Source: Microcella sp046293215
GTDB taxonomy: Bacteria; Actinomycetota; Actinomycetes; Actinomycetales; Microbacteriaceae
DNA length: 64,000 nucleotides
Assembly: GCF_046293215.1 (NCBI RefSeq)
Contig: NZ_JBKBPI010000005.1
Span: 110,321-174,320, forward strand
Direction of reading: 5' to 3'
Under the pieces are notes generated by a model that did not search any database, had not been told where the DNA came from, and saw nothing but the letters and a program-made list of their open reading frames with translations. This document shows, piece after piece, positions 44,181-51,943 of the stretch. Each line of letters opens with the position of its first letter. Position 1 is the first letter of the stretch. Position numbers and translations under genes: made by a program.

Positions 44181-44441
44181 TTACGCGACGGGCGGGTCGT
44201 CGACCGATGCCTCACGGCGGGTCACACGCTCGCCACTGGCGGGGTCAACGGCCGTGCGCTCGGTGGCGACGGCGGAACGGCGGCGCATCATCAGGGCAAC
44301 GCCGATGATCACGGTGACGACACCAGCGGCCATCAGGATGTACCCGATCGTGACCAACTCGATGCCCTCGACGGCGAAGTTGACGGCGAACGCCAGGATC
44401 GCGCCGACGGCGAACAGGAAGATACCGAAACCAATGCTCAT
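44181..44441 (-). CDS. DUF6458-like small membrane protein
   Basis: 86 residues. Two hydrophobic segments (MSIGFGIFLFAVGAILAFAV and VTIGYILMAAGVVTVIIGVAL) are followed by a basic turn (MMRRRSAVATERTAVDP) and a hydrophilic tail. The pattern and length fit DUF6458, common in actinobacteria and of unknown function. AAAGGAA lies 9 bases before the ATG at 44441, which is preferred over the ATG at 44546. Confidence 0.7.
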   Translation of the reverse strand: MSIGFGIFLFAVGAILAFAVNFAVEGIELVTIGYILMAAGVVTVIIGVALMMRRRSAVATERTAVDPASGERVTRREASVDDPPVA

Positions 44442-44564
44442 GACACTGTTTCCTTTCTTGGGTGACTCGTGGTGAGCCAGACCCGGGTGCGGGCCGTGCA
44501 AAAAGTTAGCGCTGCCTGGACGTTCGACGAAAGCCCCCACGGGCATCCGGGCCGCGCGAGGCGG

Positions 44565-44679
44565 TAGCCTGAACCTCGATGTTCCCCGTCATTCCGGGGG
44601 AGTAGCGCCATGCTGGGAATCGCCTGACATGTCCCCCGTTTGGGGGATGAGGCGCGTTCCGCTGACTCGAGGAGGACCT
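44565..44679 (+). promoter_or_regulatory. leuB leader with possible upstream peptide
   Basis: TAGCCT (44565-44570) lies 8 bases before an ATG at 44579 that reads MFPVIPGE and stops. A second mini-frame (MLGIA) starts at 44610. CCCC...GGGG pairs inside the first frame, and TCCCCC-GTTT-GGGGGA (44632-44647) forms a hairpin before the leuB ribosome site. This could be an attenuator or only chance. Confidence 0.3.
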
Positions 44680-45735
44680 GTGACCCGCACGCTCGACCTG
44701 GCCGTGATTCCCGGCGACGGCATCGGACCGGAGGTCATCGCCGAGGCGCTGACGGTGCTGCGGGCCGCGGTTGGCGACAGCGTCACCGTGCGCGAAACCA
44801 CGTACCCGCTTGGGGCTGGCCACTACCTCGCGACCGGCGAAATCTTGAACGACTCGACGCTCGAGCGTCTGCGTGAACACGACGCCATCTTGTTGGGCGC
44901 GGTCGGCGGCGACCCGCGCGACCCGAAACTCGCCGGCGGCATCATCGAGCGCGGCCTGCTGCTGAAGCTGCGGTTCGCGTTCGACCACCACGTCAACCTT
45001 CGGCCCACTCGCCTCTATCCCGGGGTGACCTCACCGCTTGCCGCGCCCGGCGACATCGACTTTGTCGTCGTGCGCGAGGGGACAGAGGGGCCATACGTGG
45101 GTAACGGCGGCGCGATCCGGGTCGGGACGCCGCACGAGGTGGCGAACGAGACGAGCGTCAACACCGCCTTCGGGGTCGAGCGGGTTGTTCGGTTCGCCTT
45201 CGCGGAGGCGGAAAAGCGCCGCCGCCGGGTGACGCTCGTACACAAGACCAACGTGCTCGTGCACGCCGGGTCGCTCTGGCAGCGTACGGTCGACCGCGTC
45301 GCGGCCGAGCACCCCGAGGTGGCGGTCGACTACCTGCACGTCGACGCCACCATGATCTTCCTCGTCACCGACCCCGCACGATTCGACGTCATCGTGACCG
45401 ACAACCTGTTCGGCGACATCGTGACCGACCTCGCCGGAGCCGTCGGCGGTGGCATCGGCATCGCCGCGTCGGGAAACCTCGACCCGTCGGGCGCGCACCC
45501 CTCGATGTTTGAGCCCGTGCACGGGTCCGCCCCCGACATCGCGGGGCAGCAGAAGGCCGACCCGACCGCGGCGATTCTCTCCGCCGCGCTCCTGCTGCGG
45601 CACTCCGGGCTCGAGGAGGCCGCGGCGCGCATCGAGCGTGCCGTTGAGGCGGATCTCGCGCAGCGGGGAGACGCGACGCGCACGACCGGCGAGATCGGAG
45701 CATCCATCGCCGCCGCGGTCGCCGCCGCGGGCTGA
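44680..45735 (+). CDS. leuB: 3-isopropylmalate dehydrogenase
   Basis: 351 residues from GTG with GAGGAGG upstream. It oxidises and decarboxylates 3-isopropylmalate in leucine synthesis. Seen are IPGDGIGPEV at the start, VVREGTEGPYVG, the YLHVDATMIF region and the NAD site EPVHGSAPDIAGQQKADP. Mg2+ ligands lie in TDNLFGDIVTDLAGAV. An ATG at 44629 is in frame and would add 17 residues, but it lies within a hairpin and lacks family similarity. ilvE follows 70 bases later. Confidence 0.95.
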   Translation: MTRTLDLAVIPGDGIGPEVIAEALTVLRAAVGDSVTVRETTYPLGAGHYLATGEILNDSTLERLREHDAILLGAVGGDPRDPKLAGGIIERGLLLKLRFAFDHHVNLRPTRLYPGVTSPLAAPGDIDFVVVREGTEGPYVGNGGAIRVGTPHEVANETSVNTAFGVERVVRFAFAEAEKRRRRVTLVHKTNVLVHAGSLWQRTVDRVAAEHPEVAVDYLHVDATMIFLVTDPARFDVIVTDNLFGDIVTDLAGAVGGGIGIAASGNLDPSGAHPSMFEPVHGSAPDIAGQQKADPTAAILSAALLLRHSGLEEAAARIERAVEADLAQRGDATRTTGEIGASIAAAVAAAG

Positions 45736-45805
45736 TCGGGCCGCCACCGGCGACACCCCGGCGGCAGTACTCTTGAGCCACACCGCTCGATCGACGAGGA
45801 CCGCC

Positions 45806-46918
45806 ATGACCAACCTCCTGCCCCTGGCTCCGAAGAACCTGGAGTTCGCTGTCACGCGCAACGACAACGCGGCGAGCGTTGAGGCTCGGGAGGAGGTGCT
45901 CGCGAACCCCGGCTTTGGGCAGAACTTCACCGACCACATGGTCGACATCTGCTGGAGCGAGTGGGGCGGCTGGCACCGCCCGCGCGTGCAGCCGTACGGC
46001 CCAATCTCGCTCGACCCGTCGGCCGCCGTGCTGCACTACGGGCAAGAGATCTTCGAGGGGCTGAAGGCCTACCGCCACGCCGACGGCTCGATCTGGTCGT
46101 TCCGCCCCGACGCCAACGCGCGCCGCCTGCAGCGGTCGGCGAAGCGACTCGCGCTGCCCGAACTGCCGGTCGAGTACTTCATCGAATCGCTCAAGCAGCT
46201 GATCGCCGTCGACGGCGACTGGGTGCCGAGCGCCCCCGAGACCAGCCTGTACCTGCGGCCGTTCATGTTCGCCAAGGAGGCCTTCCTGGGCGTGCGGCCG
46301 GCGAAGAAGGTCAACTACTACGTCATCGCCTCGCCGGCGGGGGCGTACTTCACCTCGGGCCCTGCTCCCGTATCCATCTGGTTGTCAACGCGGTACTCGC
46401 GCGCTGGCCGCGGAGGCACGGGTGCGGCAAAGACCGGAGGCAACTACGCCGCCTCGCTTGTCGCGCAGGCCGAGGCGGCCGAGCACGGCTGCCAGCAGGT
46501 GCTGTTCCTCGACTCGGTCGAACAGAAGTACCTCGAAGAGCTCGGTGGCATGAACATCGTGCTGGTCTACAAGGACGGCACGCTCGTCACGCCGCACAGC
46601 GACTCGATCCTGGAAGGCATCACGCGCGACTCGATCCTGCAGCTGGCCGAAGACCGCGGCCACCGCGTCGAGCGACGCGCCGTCGAGCTTGACGAATGGA
46701 AGGCCGGCTACGAGTCCGGCGACATCGTCGAAGCCTTCGCCTGCGGCACGGCAGCGGTCGTGACGCCGATTGGGCAGCTCAAGGGTGAGGGCTTCACGAT
46801 CGGCACCCCCGACGCGACCCCCGGGGCGCTCACGATGGAACTGCGCCAGGCGCTGACCGACATTCAGTACGGGCGTGCAGACGACCCCCACGGGTGGATG
46901 CTGCGCCTGGACGCCTGA
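45806..46918 (+). CDS. ilvE: Branched-chain amino acid aminotransferase
   Basis: 370 residues, fold type IV PLP enzyme. The PLP lysine lies in GGTGAAKTGGNYAASL, and LHYGQEIFEGLKAYR, LEELGGMNIV and EAFACGTAAVVTPIG are hallmark motifs. It performs the last step of valine, leucine and isoleucine synthesis. TACTCT at 45768-45773 may be its own -10 box with a leader of about 26 bases, and GAGGA is the ribosome site. The next gene overlaps the stop by one base. Confidence 0.96.
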   Translation: MTNLLPLAPKNLEFAVTRNDNAASVEAREEVLANPGFGQNFTDHMVDICWSEWGGWHRPRVQPYGPISLDPSAAVLHYGQEIFEGLKAYRHADGSIWSFRPDANARRLQRSAKRLALPELPVEYFIESLKQLIAVDGDWVPSAPETSLYLRPFMFAKEAFLGVRPAKKVNYYVIASPAGAYFTSGPAPVSIWLSTRYSRAGRGGTGAAKTGGNYAASLVAQAEAAEHGCQQVLFLDSVEQKYLEELGGMNIVLVYKDGTLVTPHSDSILEGITRDSILQLAEDRGHRVERRAVELDEWKAGYESGDIVEAFACGTAAVVTPIGQLKGEGFTIGTPDATPGALTMELRQALTDIQYGRADDPHGWMLRLDA

Positions 46919-47349
46919 TGGGCCCACGCTCCGGCACGCGCGTGCGCTGGGCGCTGCGCGCAGGTCTGCTCGCCGCCGGTGCCCTCGTTGGCACGCTCGT
47001 CGGGCTGATCGCGACCTTCGCCCACCAGTCGATGCCGCCGCTGGGCATCGGGCTTGCCCTCGTCACCTCCACCGTGTTTCTGGTCGGCGCGCGGTTGGCC
47101 GCGCCCAGCCGCGCGGGCGTCATCGGCGCAGCGGCCGGCCTGCTGGGCGTGACGACCCTGCTGGCCGCACCGGGCGTGGCCGGAGGCAGCCTCGTTGTTC
47201 CGGGAAACGCGGTCGGCTACGCGTGGCTGATCGGGGTCATGGCGATCAGCGCCGTTGTCGTGTCATGGCCCCGCATACAGCGCGCTCCCCGGCACCGGGC
47301 GGCTAGCATGAACGAGTCCCTCAACGAGAAGGAAACCGTCGCACCGTGA
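46918..47349 (+). CDS. DUF6113-like membrane protein
   Basis: 143 residues. Four hydrophobic segments (about 10-33, 40-60, 65-85, 98-118) and a hydrophilic tail. It overlaps ilvE by one base and the ferredoxin gene by 4 bases. A membrane protein of this size (DUF6113) is commonly found before the ferredoxin in Microbacteriaceae; the assignment is from recall of gene order and pattern. No function is known. Confidence 0.6.
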   Translation: MGPRSGTRVRWALRAGLLAAGALVGTLVGLIATFAHQSMPPLGIGLALVTSTVFLVGARLAAPSRAGVIGAAAGLLGVTTLLAAPGVAGGSLVVPGNAVGYAWLIGVMAISAVVVSWPRIQRAPRHRAASMNESLNEKETVAP

Positions 47350-47663
47350 CCTACGTGATCGCCCTGCCTTGCGTCGATGTCAAAGACCGCGCCTGCATCG
47401 ACGAGTGCCCCGTCGACTGCATCTACGAGGGCGACCGCATGCTCTACATCCACCCCGACGAGTGCGTCGACTGCGGTGCGTGCGAGCCGGTGTGCCCGGT
47501 TGAGGCCATCTACTACGAAGACGACGTCCCCGAGCAGTGGGCCGAGTACTACACGGCGAACGTCGAGTTCTTCACCGAGATCGGCTCGCCCGGTGGCGCA
47601 GCGAAGGTCGGGGTCATCCACTCCGATCACCCGATCGTCTCCGCCCTGCCGCCGCAGAACTAG
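47346..47663 (+). CDS. fdxA: 7Fe ferredoxin
   Basis: 105 residues from GTG. The N-terminal cluster region CVDVKDRACIDECPVDCIY and the second region CVDCGACEPVCPVEAIY supply the cysteines for one [3Fe-4S] and one [4Fe-4S] cluster. The C-terminal part is the usual FdxA extension. It carries electrons at low potential; partners are not seen in the window. Its start overlaps the membrane gene before it, and dapC begins 11 bases after it. Confidence 0.95.
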   Translation: MTYVIALPCVDVKDRACIDECPVDCIYEGDRMLYIHPDECVDCGACEPVCPVEAIYYEDDVPEQWAEYYTANVEFFTEIGSPGGAAKVGVIHSDHPIVSALPPQN

Positions 47664-47674
47664 GTCGCGCCGCC

Positions 47675-48778
47675 GTGCCGGCGTTACCCGACTTTCCGTG
47701 GGATTCGCTCGCGCCGTTCGCGGCGCGCGCCCGCGCGCACGCCGAGGGAATCGTTGACCTGTCAGTAGGATCGCCCGTCGACCCGACCCCCGAGGTGGTG
47801 CGCACGGCGCTCATTGCCGCGACCGACGCGCACTCCTACCCGCAGACGATGGGTACGCTCGCCCTCCGCGAGGCGATCGTGCGATGGTACGCGCGGCGCC
47901 GCGGGGTTACCCTGCCCGGTGTCGATGCCGTGCTGCCGACGATCGGCTCGAAAGAGCTCGTCGCTCTGCTGCCGCTGCTGCTCGACGTCGGCGCCGGCGA
48001 CACGGTCGTGCACCCCGAGACGGCCTACCCGACCTACGCGGTGGGAGCCGCGATCGCCGGAGCGCGCGCGCTCGGCGCCGACGACCCCGCCGACTGGCCC
48101 GCTGGCACGAAGCTCGTCTGGCTGAACTCGCCAGGAAACCCCACCGGTTCGGTTCTCGACGCCGGTGCCCTCCGCGCTCGCGTCGAGGCTGCCCGTTCGC
48201 TCGGCGCCGTCATCGTGAACGACGAGTGCTACGCCGAGCTGGGCTGGAAGGCGCCGTTCTCCGACCGGCCGGTCACGAGCATCCTCGAATCGGACGCGCT
48301 GGGCGACGGCGACGCGGGGTTGGCGAACGTGCTGAGCGTGTACTCGCTGTCCAAGCAGTCGAACCTCGCCGGCTACCGGGCCGCCTTCGTCGCGGGAGAC
48401 CCGGCGCTCATCGCGCGCATTCTTGCCGTGCGCAAGCACGCGGGGCTCATTCCGCCCGCGCCGGTGCAGGCCGCGATGGTGGCAGCGCTCGACGACGATG
48501 CGCACGTGGCCGAACAGAAGGCGCGCTACGCGCGGCGGCGCGGGATGCTCGTCACCGCCCTCACGGAGGCCGGCTTTTCGATCGACCACTCCGAGGCCGG
48601 CCTGTATCTGTGGGTCACGCGGGGTGAACCGGCGCTCGAGACGATCGCGTGGCTGGCGGAGCGGGGCATTCTTGCGGCGCCCGGAACCTTCTACGAGGGG
48701 GAGCGCTCGCAGCACGTCCGCATCGCCCTCACCGCGACCGACGAGCGCATCGCCGCGGCTGCGTCGCGCCTTCGTTAG
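47675..48778 (+). CDS. dapC: Succinyldiaminopimelate transaminase
   Basis: 367 residues from GTG, fold type I PLP aminotransferase. Motifs are LNSPGNPTGSVLD, DECYAELGW and the PLP lysine in SLSKQSNLAGYRAAF. Actinobacterial homologues directly after fdxA are DapC, which makes N-succinyl-diaminopimelate for lysine and peptidoglycan. dapD and dapE lie 2-3 kb away, supporting this. The region upstream in frame is ferredoxin sequence and is excluded. Confidence 0.9.
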   Translation: MPALPDFPWDSLAPFAARARAHAEGIVDLSVGSPVDPTPEVVRTALIAATDAHSYPQTMGTLALREAIVRWYARRRGVTLPGVDAVLPTIGSKELVALLPLLLDVGAGDTVVHPETAYPTYAVGAAIAGARALGADDPADWPAGTKLVWLNSPGNPTGSVLDAGALRARVEAARSLGAVIVNDECYAELGWKAPFSDRPVTSILESDALGDGDAGLANVLSVYSLSKQSNLAGYRAAFVAGDPALIARILAVRKHAGLIPPAPVQAAMVAALDDDAHVAEQKARYARRRGMLVTALTEAGFSIDHSEAGLYLWVTRGEPALETIAWLAERGILAAPGTFYEGERSQHVRIALTATDERIAAAASRLR

Positions 48779-48935
48779 GTGATCATCCACAACGGATCAG
48801 CCTGGTCGTTGGTCGATGCGCTACTGGTCAGCGTTTGCGCCTAGGCTGTACCCCGGGTCACCCGCGCCGCCACCACCCTTTGGCGCGAGCCGGGATCCCG
48901 CCCCCCACCGAGTCCAACCAACGCGAGGAGGCGAT

Positions 48936-50225
48936 GTGAGCGACGCTGAGAAGAAGGCCACGCTGCACTATCCCGGCGGAACGGCAGAGTTCCCCATTCT
49001 TGACAGCGTCGACGGGGCGGCCAGCCTCGACCTGTCGACCCTGACGAAGCAGACCGGCTACACCGGTCTCGACTACGGCTTCGTCAACACCGCCTCGACG
49101 AAGAGCGCGATCACCTACATCGACGGCGCCAACGGGGTGCTGCGCTACCGCGGGTACGCGATTGAAGATGTTGCGGCGAACGCCAGCTTCCTCGAGGTGG
49201 CGTGGCTTCTGATCTACGGCGAACTGCCGACGGCCGACGAGCTCGCCCACTTCGACGAGCGCGTGCGTCGCCACACCCTGCTGCACGAAGACCTCAAGCG
49301 ATTCTTTGACGCGCTGCCGCACCAGGCGCACCCCATGTCGGTGCTGTCGTCGGCCGTGTCCGCCCTGTCGACCTACTACGGCGACTCGCTGAACCCGCAC
49401 GACCCCGAGCAGGTCGAGATTTCGACCATTCGCCTGCTGGCGAAGTTGCCCGTCATCGCCGCCTACGCGCACAAGAAGTCGATTGGGCAGGCCTTCCTGT
49501 ACCCCGACAACTCGCTGAGCTTCGTCGACAACTTCCTTCGACTGAACTTCGGCACCATGGCCGAGCCCTACGAGGTCAACCCCGTGCTGTCGAAGGCGCT
49601 CGAGCGCCTGCTGATTCTGCACGAAGACCACGAGCAGAACGCGTCGACCTCGACCGTGCGCCTCGTCGGTTCGACCGAGGCCAACATGTTCGCCTCCATC
49701 TCGGCCGGTATCAATGCCCTCTCGGGCCCGCTGCATGGCGGTGCCAACGAATCGGTGCTCGACATGCTGGCCCGCATTCGCGACTCCGGCGAGAGCGTCG
49801 AGCGCTTCGTCGAGCGGGTCAAGAACAAGGAAGACGGCATCAAGCTGATGGGCTTCGGCCACCGCGTGTACAAGTCGTACGACCCGCGCGCGAAGCTCGT
49901 CAAAGAGAGCGCAGACGCGGTGCTCGCCGACCTCGGCATCAGCGACCCGCTGCTCGACATTGCCCGCGAGCTCGAGCAGATCGCCCTCGACGACGACTAC
50001 TTCAAGGAGCGCAAGCTCTACCCGAACGTCGACTTCTACACGGGCGTCATCTACAAGGCGATGGGCTTCCCCACGCGCATGTTCACGGTCCTGTTCGCGA
50101 TCGGTCGACTGCCCGGCTGGATCGCCCACTGGCGCGAGATGAACGCCGACCCGCAGACGAAGATCGGCCGCCCGCAGCAGCTGTACATCGGCTCGGGCGC
50201 GCGCGACTGGCCGCAGGGCCGGTAG
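48936..50225 (+). CDS. gltA: Citrate synthase
   Basis: 429 residues from GTG with GAGGAGG upstream. It condenses oxaloacetate and acetyl-CoA. Active-site regions are GPLHGGANE with the first His, FGHRVYKSYDPRA with the second His, and the Asp in NVDFYTGVIYKAMGFP. Length matches the hexameric type II enzyme. The 157-base gap before it holds a TAGGCT -10-like box at 48842-48847. A terminator hairpin lies about 115 bases after the stop. Confidence 0.97.
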   Translation: MSDAEKKATLHYPGGTAEFPILDSVDGAASLDLSTLTKQTGYTGLDYGFVNTASTKSAITYIDGANGVLRYRGYAIEDVAANASFLEVAWLLIYGELPTADELAHFDERVRRHTLLHEDLKRFFDALPHQAHPMSVLSSAVSALSTYYGDSLNPHDPEQVEISTIRLLAKLPVIAAYAHKKSIGQAFLYPDNSLSFVDNFLRLNFGTMAEPYEVNPVLSKALERLLILHEDHEQNASTSTVRLVGSTEANMFASISAGINALSGPLHGGANESVLDMLARIRDSGESVERFVERVKNKEDGIKLMGFGHRVYKSYDPRAKLVKESADAVLADLGISDPLLDIARELEQIALDDDYFKERKLYPNVDFYTGVIYKAMGFPTRMFTVLFAIGRLPGWIAHWREMNADPQTKIGRPQQLYIGSGARDWPQGR

Positions 50226-50240
50226 GGCGGGGCCTCACGC

Positions 50241-50288
50241 TGGTGCTGGTGCCGGTGCCGGTGCCGGTGCCGGTGCTGGTGCTGGTGC
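50241..50288. repeat. Hexanucleotide array, 8 units of YGGTGC
   Basis: Eight uninterrupted units: two TGGTGC, four CGGTGC, two TGGTGC, then a broken unit. The array is flanked by CTCACGCTGG (50234-50243) and CCAGCGTGAG (50306-50315), a 10-bp inverted repeat. It begins about 15 bases after the gltA stop, so it is in the 3' untranslated part of the gltA message. Confidence 0.9.
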
Positions 50289-50338
50289 TGACGCCGTCGG
50301 CGCAGCCAGCGTGAGCCGCGCATCCCGTATCGACCGAC

Positions 50339-50372
50339 CGAACCCCCGCGGGCCTCAGCCTGCGGGGGTTCG
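50339..50372 (+). terminator. Terminator after gltA
   Basis: CGAACCCCCGC (50339-50349) and CGGGGGTTCG with preceding G (50362-50372) form an 11-bp stem around GGGCCTCAGCCT, whose ends can pair further. No long T-run follows. Confidence 0.7.
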
Positions 50373-50374
50373 TC

Positions 50375-50494
50375 GTGTGTCGGGGCGGGGGCCCGGCCGC
50401 ATGTCCGGCTGGGGGCTCACCCGCATGTCCGGGGGGAGGCCCGCCCGCATGTCCGGCTGGAGGACCGCCCGCATGTCCGGCTGGAGGCCCGCCC
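50375..50494. repeat. 24-bp tandem repeat, about five copies
   Basis: Unit GCATGTCCGGCTGGAGG followed by CCCGCCC. Copies at 50399-50422, 50423-50446, 50447-50470 and 50471-50494 differ by only a few bases; a diverged copy at 50375-50398 matches about 17 of 24. The period is a multiple of three, so every frame stays open and gives spurious proline- and glycine-rich peptides. Confidence 0.9.
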
Positions 50495-50545
50495 GCTGCC
50501 GAGCAGTGTGCCCGTCGCCGGCGGCTGTGTGCCTCTCTCGACCGC

Positions 50546-50600
50546 CTTCCACAACAGCGGAAGGGGTGACACTCCGTCAGCGCTTCCGCTGTTGTGGAAG
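50546..50600. repeat. Perfect 18-bp inverted repeat
   Basis: CTTCCACAACAGCGGAAG (50546-50563) and its exact reverse complement CTTCCGCTGTTGTGGAAG (50583-50600) are separated by 19 bases. Each arm is itself partly palindromic (CTTCC...GGAAG). It could be a transcript hairpin, a binding site or the remnant of a small mobile repeat. Confidence 0.9.
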
Positions 50601-50819
50601 CTGGTGAGGGGGGAACATCACGTCGTCGCGTGCACCCGCTGATCGGGGTGACACGCCGGTGGGCGGGTGCGACGCGCAGCGGATTGCGAACATCTCCGGG
50701 TGGAGGCGACACCGACGGGCGGTGGGGCGCGAACAACCCTGGGATGAGCGACATCGACGCGCGGCAACGATCGTCCAGTCTGGGCGGCCCGGGCGGCCCG
50801 GGCGACCCGGTGGGGGCGT

Positions 50820-50899
50820 GAGCAATGCGCGGGGCCAGGAGGGGGCGAGCGATGCGCGCGAGCAATGCGCGGGGCCAGGCGGGCGCGAGCAATGCGCGC
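50820..50899. repeat. 40-bp direct repeat, two copies
   Basis: Copies at 50820-50859 and 50860-50899 share GAGCAATGCGCGGGGCCAGG and differ at a few positions. A core GAGCRATGCGCG occurs four times, at 50820, 50847, 50860 and 50887, so spacing alternates 27, 13, 27. It ends 13 bases from the dapD stop. Confidence 0.85.
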
Positions 50900-50912
50900 A
50901 GCGTCGCCCGCC

Positions 50913-51899
50913 CTACGCGTGCAGGGCCGTGTTGAGCTGCACGCCGGCGCCGGTGCGCGGCAGCACCTCGACCCCTCCGGTGAGCGAGTTGCGCCGGAAC
51001 AGCAACCCGGCCACCCCGCTCAGCTCGGCCGCCTTGACGGTGCGCGGCTGCCCGTAGCTGTCGGTCGTGCCGTCGATGACGGCGACCTTCGTGCCCGCCG
51101 TGACGTAAAGCCCCGCCTCGACCACCGAGTCGTCGCCGATCGAGATGCCGATGCCGGAGTTCGCGCCCAGCAGCGCGCGCTCGCCAATCGAGACGCGGTG
51201 CGTGCCTCCGCCCGACAGGGTGCCCATGATTGAGGCACCGCCGCCAATGTCGCTGCCGTCGCCGACGACGACGCCCTGGCTGATGCGGCCCTCGACCATC
51301 GAGGCGCCCAGCGTTCCGGCGTTGAAGTTCACGAAGCCCTCGTGCATGACGGTGGTTCCGGGCGACAGGTAGGCGCCGAGGCGAACCCGCGACGCGTCGG
51401 CGATGCGCACGCGCGGCGGGGTGACGTAGTCGAGCATGCGCGGGAACTTGTCGACGCCGAGCACCGAGATGCCGGCGCGCTGCAGCGCCGGTCTCCGGGC
51501 GTCGAAATCATCGGGATGCACGGGCCCCGCCGTCGTCCACGTCACGATCGGCAGGTGGCCGAAGATCCCGTCCAGGTTGAGCGCGTTGGGAAGCACCAGG
51601 CGGTGCGAGAGCAGGTGGAGGCGGAGGTAAGCGTCCGCGGTCGACGCGGGGGGAGCATCCAGGGTGATCTCGACGGTGCGCGCCTCGAGTCGCACGCCGC
51701 GTCGCTCATCGTCGCCCTCGAGGTGCTCGATCTCGGCCGGCACGATGTGCGGGTCGCGGCCCTCCGGCAGCGTTCCGAGGGCCGGGTGGGGGAACCAGGT
51801 GTCGAGCACCTCCCCGTCGGCGGTGCGGACCGTCGCGAGGCCGTAGCCCCACGCGTGGGTGGCCGAACTGTCGTGCGTCCCTGTGGCGCTGTCACTCAT
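50913..51899 (-). CDS. dapD: Tetrahydrodipicolinate N-succinyltransferase
   Basis: 328 residues, actinobacterial (group 2) DapD. It transfers succinyl from succinyl-CoA to tetrahydrodipicolinate. The C-terminal half is a left-handed beta helix of hexapeptide repeats (VRIADASRVRLGAYLSPG, GVVVGDGSDIGGGASIMG). The metal and substrate region FVNFNAGTLGASMVEGR is present. TAGCCT lies 7 bases before the ATG on the minus strand. It is divergent from dapE, next enzyme but one in the pathway. Confidence 0.95.
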   Translation of the reverse strand: MSDSATGTHDSSATHAWGYGLATVRTADGEVLDTWFPHPALGTLPEGRDPHIVPAEIEHLEGDDERRGVRLEARTVEITLDAPPASTADAYLRLHLLSHRLVLPNALNLDGIFGHLPIVTWTTAGPVHPDDFDARRPALQRAGISVLGVDKFPRMLDYVTPPRVRIADASRVRLGAYLSPGTTVMHEGFVNFNAGTLGASMVEGRISQGVVVGDGSDIGGGASIMGTLSGGGTHRVSIGERALLGANSGIGISIGDDSVVEAGLYVTAGTKVAVIDGTTDSYGQPRTVKAAELSGVAGLLFRRNSLTGGVEVLPRTGAGVQLNTALHA

Positions 51900-51906
51900 G
51901 CCTTCC

Positions 51907-51937
51907 AGGCTAGTGGCGCCGACCCCGGAACTAGGCT
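51907..51937. promoter_or_regulatory. Divergent leaderless promoters of dapD and dapE
   Basis: Minus strand TAGCCT (51912-51907) ends 7 bases before the dapD ATG. Plus strand TAGGCT (51932-51937) ends 6 bases before the dapE GTG. The two -10 boxes are only 19 bases apart, so the two polymerases would compete for the same DNA. No separate ribosome sites are needed. Confidence 0.5.
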
Positions 51938-51943
51938 GGAGCG

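Larger units (their letters stand above)
50226..50912. other. Repeat-filled intergenic region between gltA and dapD
   Basis: 687 bases without a credible gene. It contains, in order, a hexamer array, a terminator, a 24-bp tandem repeat, an 18-bp perfect inverted repeat, a 9-bp GC repeat (GGGCGGCCC at 50782-50808) and a 40-bp direct repeat. Open frames exist across it on both strands, but they only translate the repeats and have no start signals or family features. Confidence 0.8.

Noticed and set aside
50375..50569. Plus-strand frame giving a Cys- and Gly-rich repeat peptide
   Set aside because: Same tandem repeat in another frame; no ribosome site or relatives recognised.
50083..50892. Open frame on the minus strand across the gltA-dapD gap with GGPPAGHA repeats
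   Set aside because: It only translates the 24-bp tandem repeat and the GGTGCC array, and it overlaps the end of gltA. The period of three keeps frames open by chance.
50375..50899. CRISPR array
   Set aside because: Units are directly adjacent or unevenly spaced, without unique spacers, and no cas genes are present.
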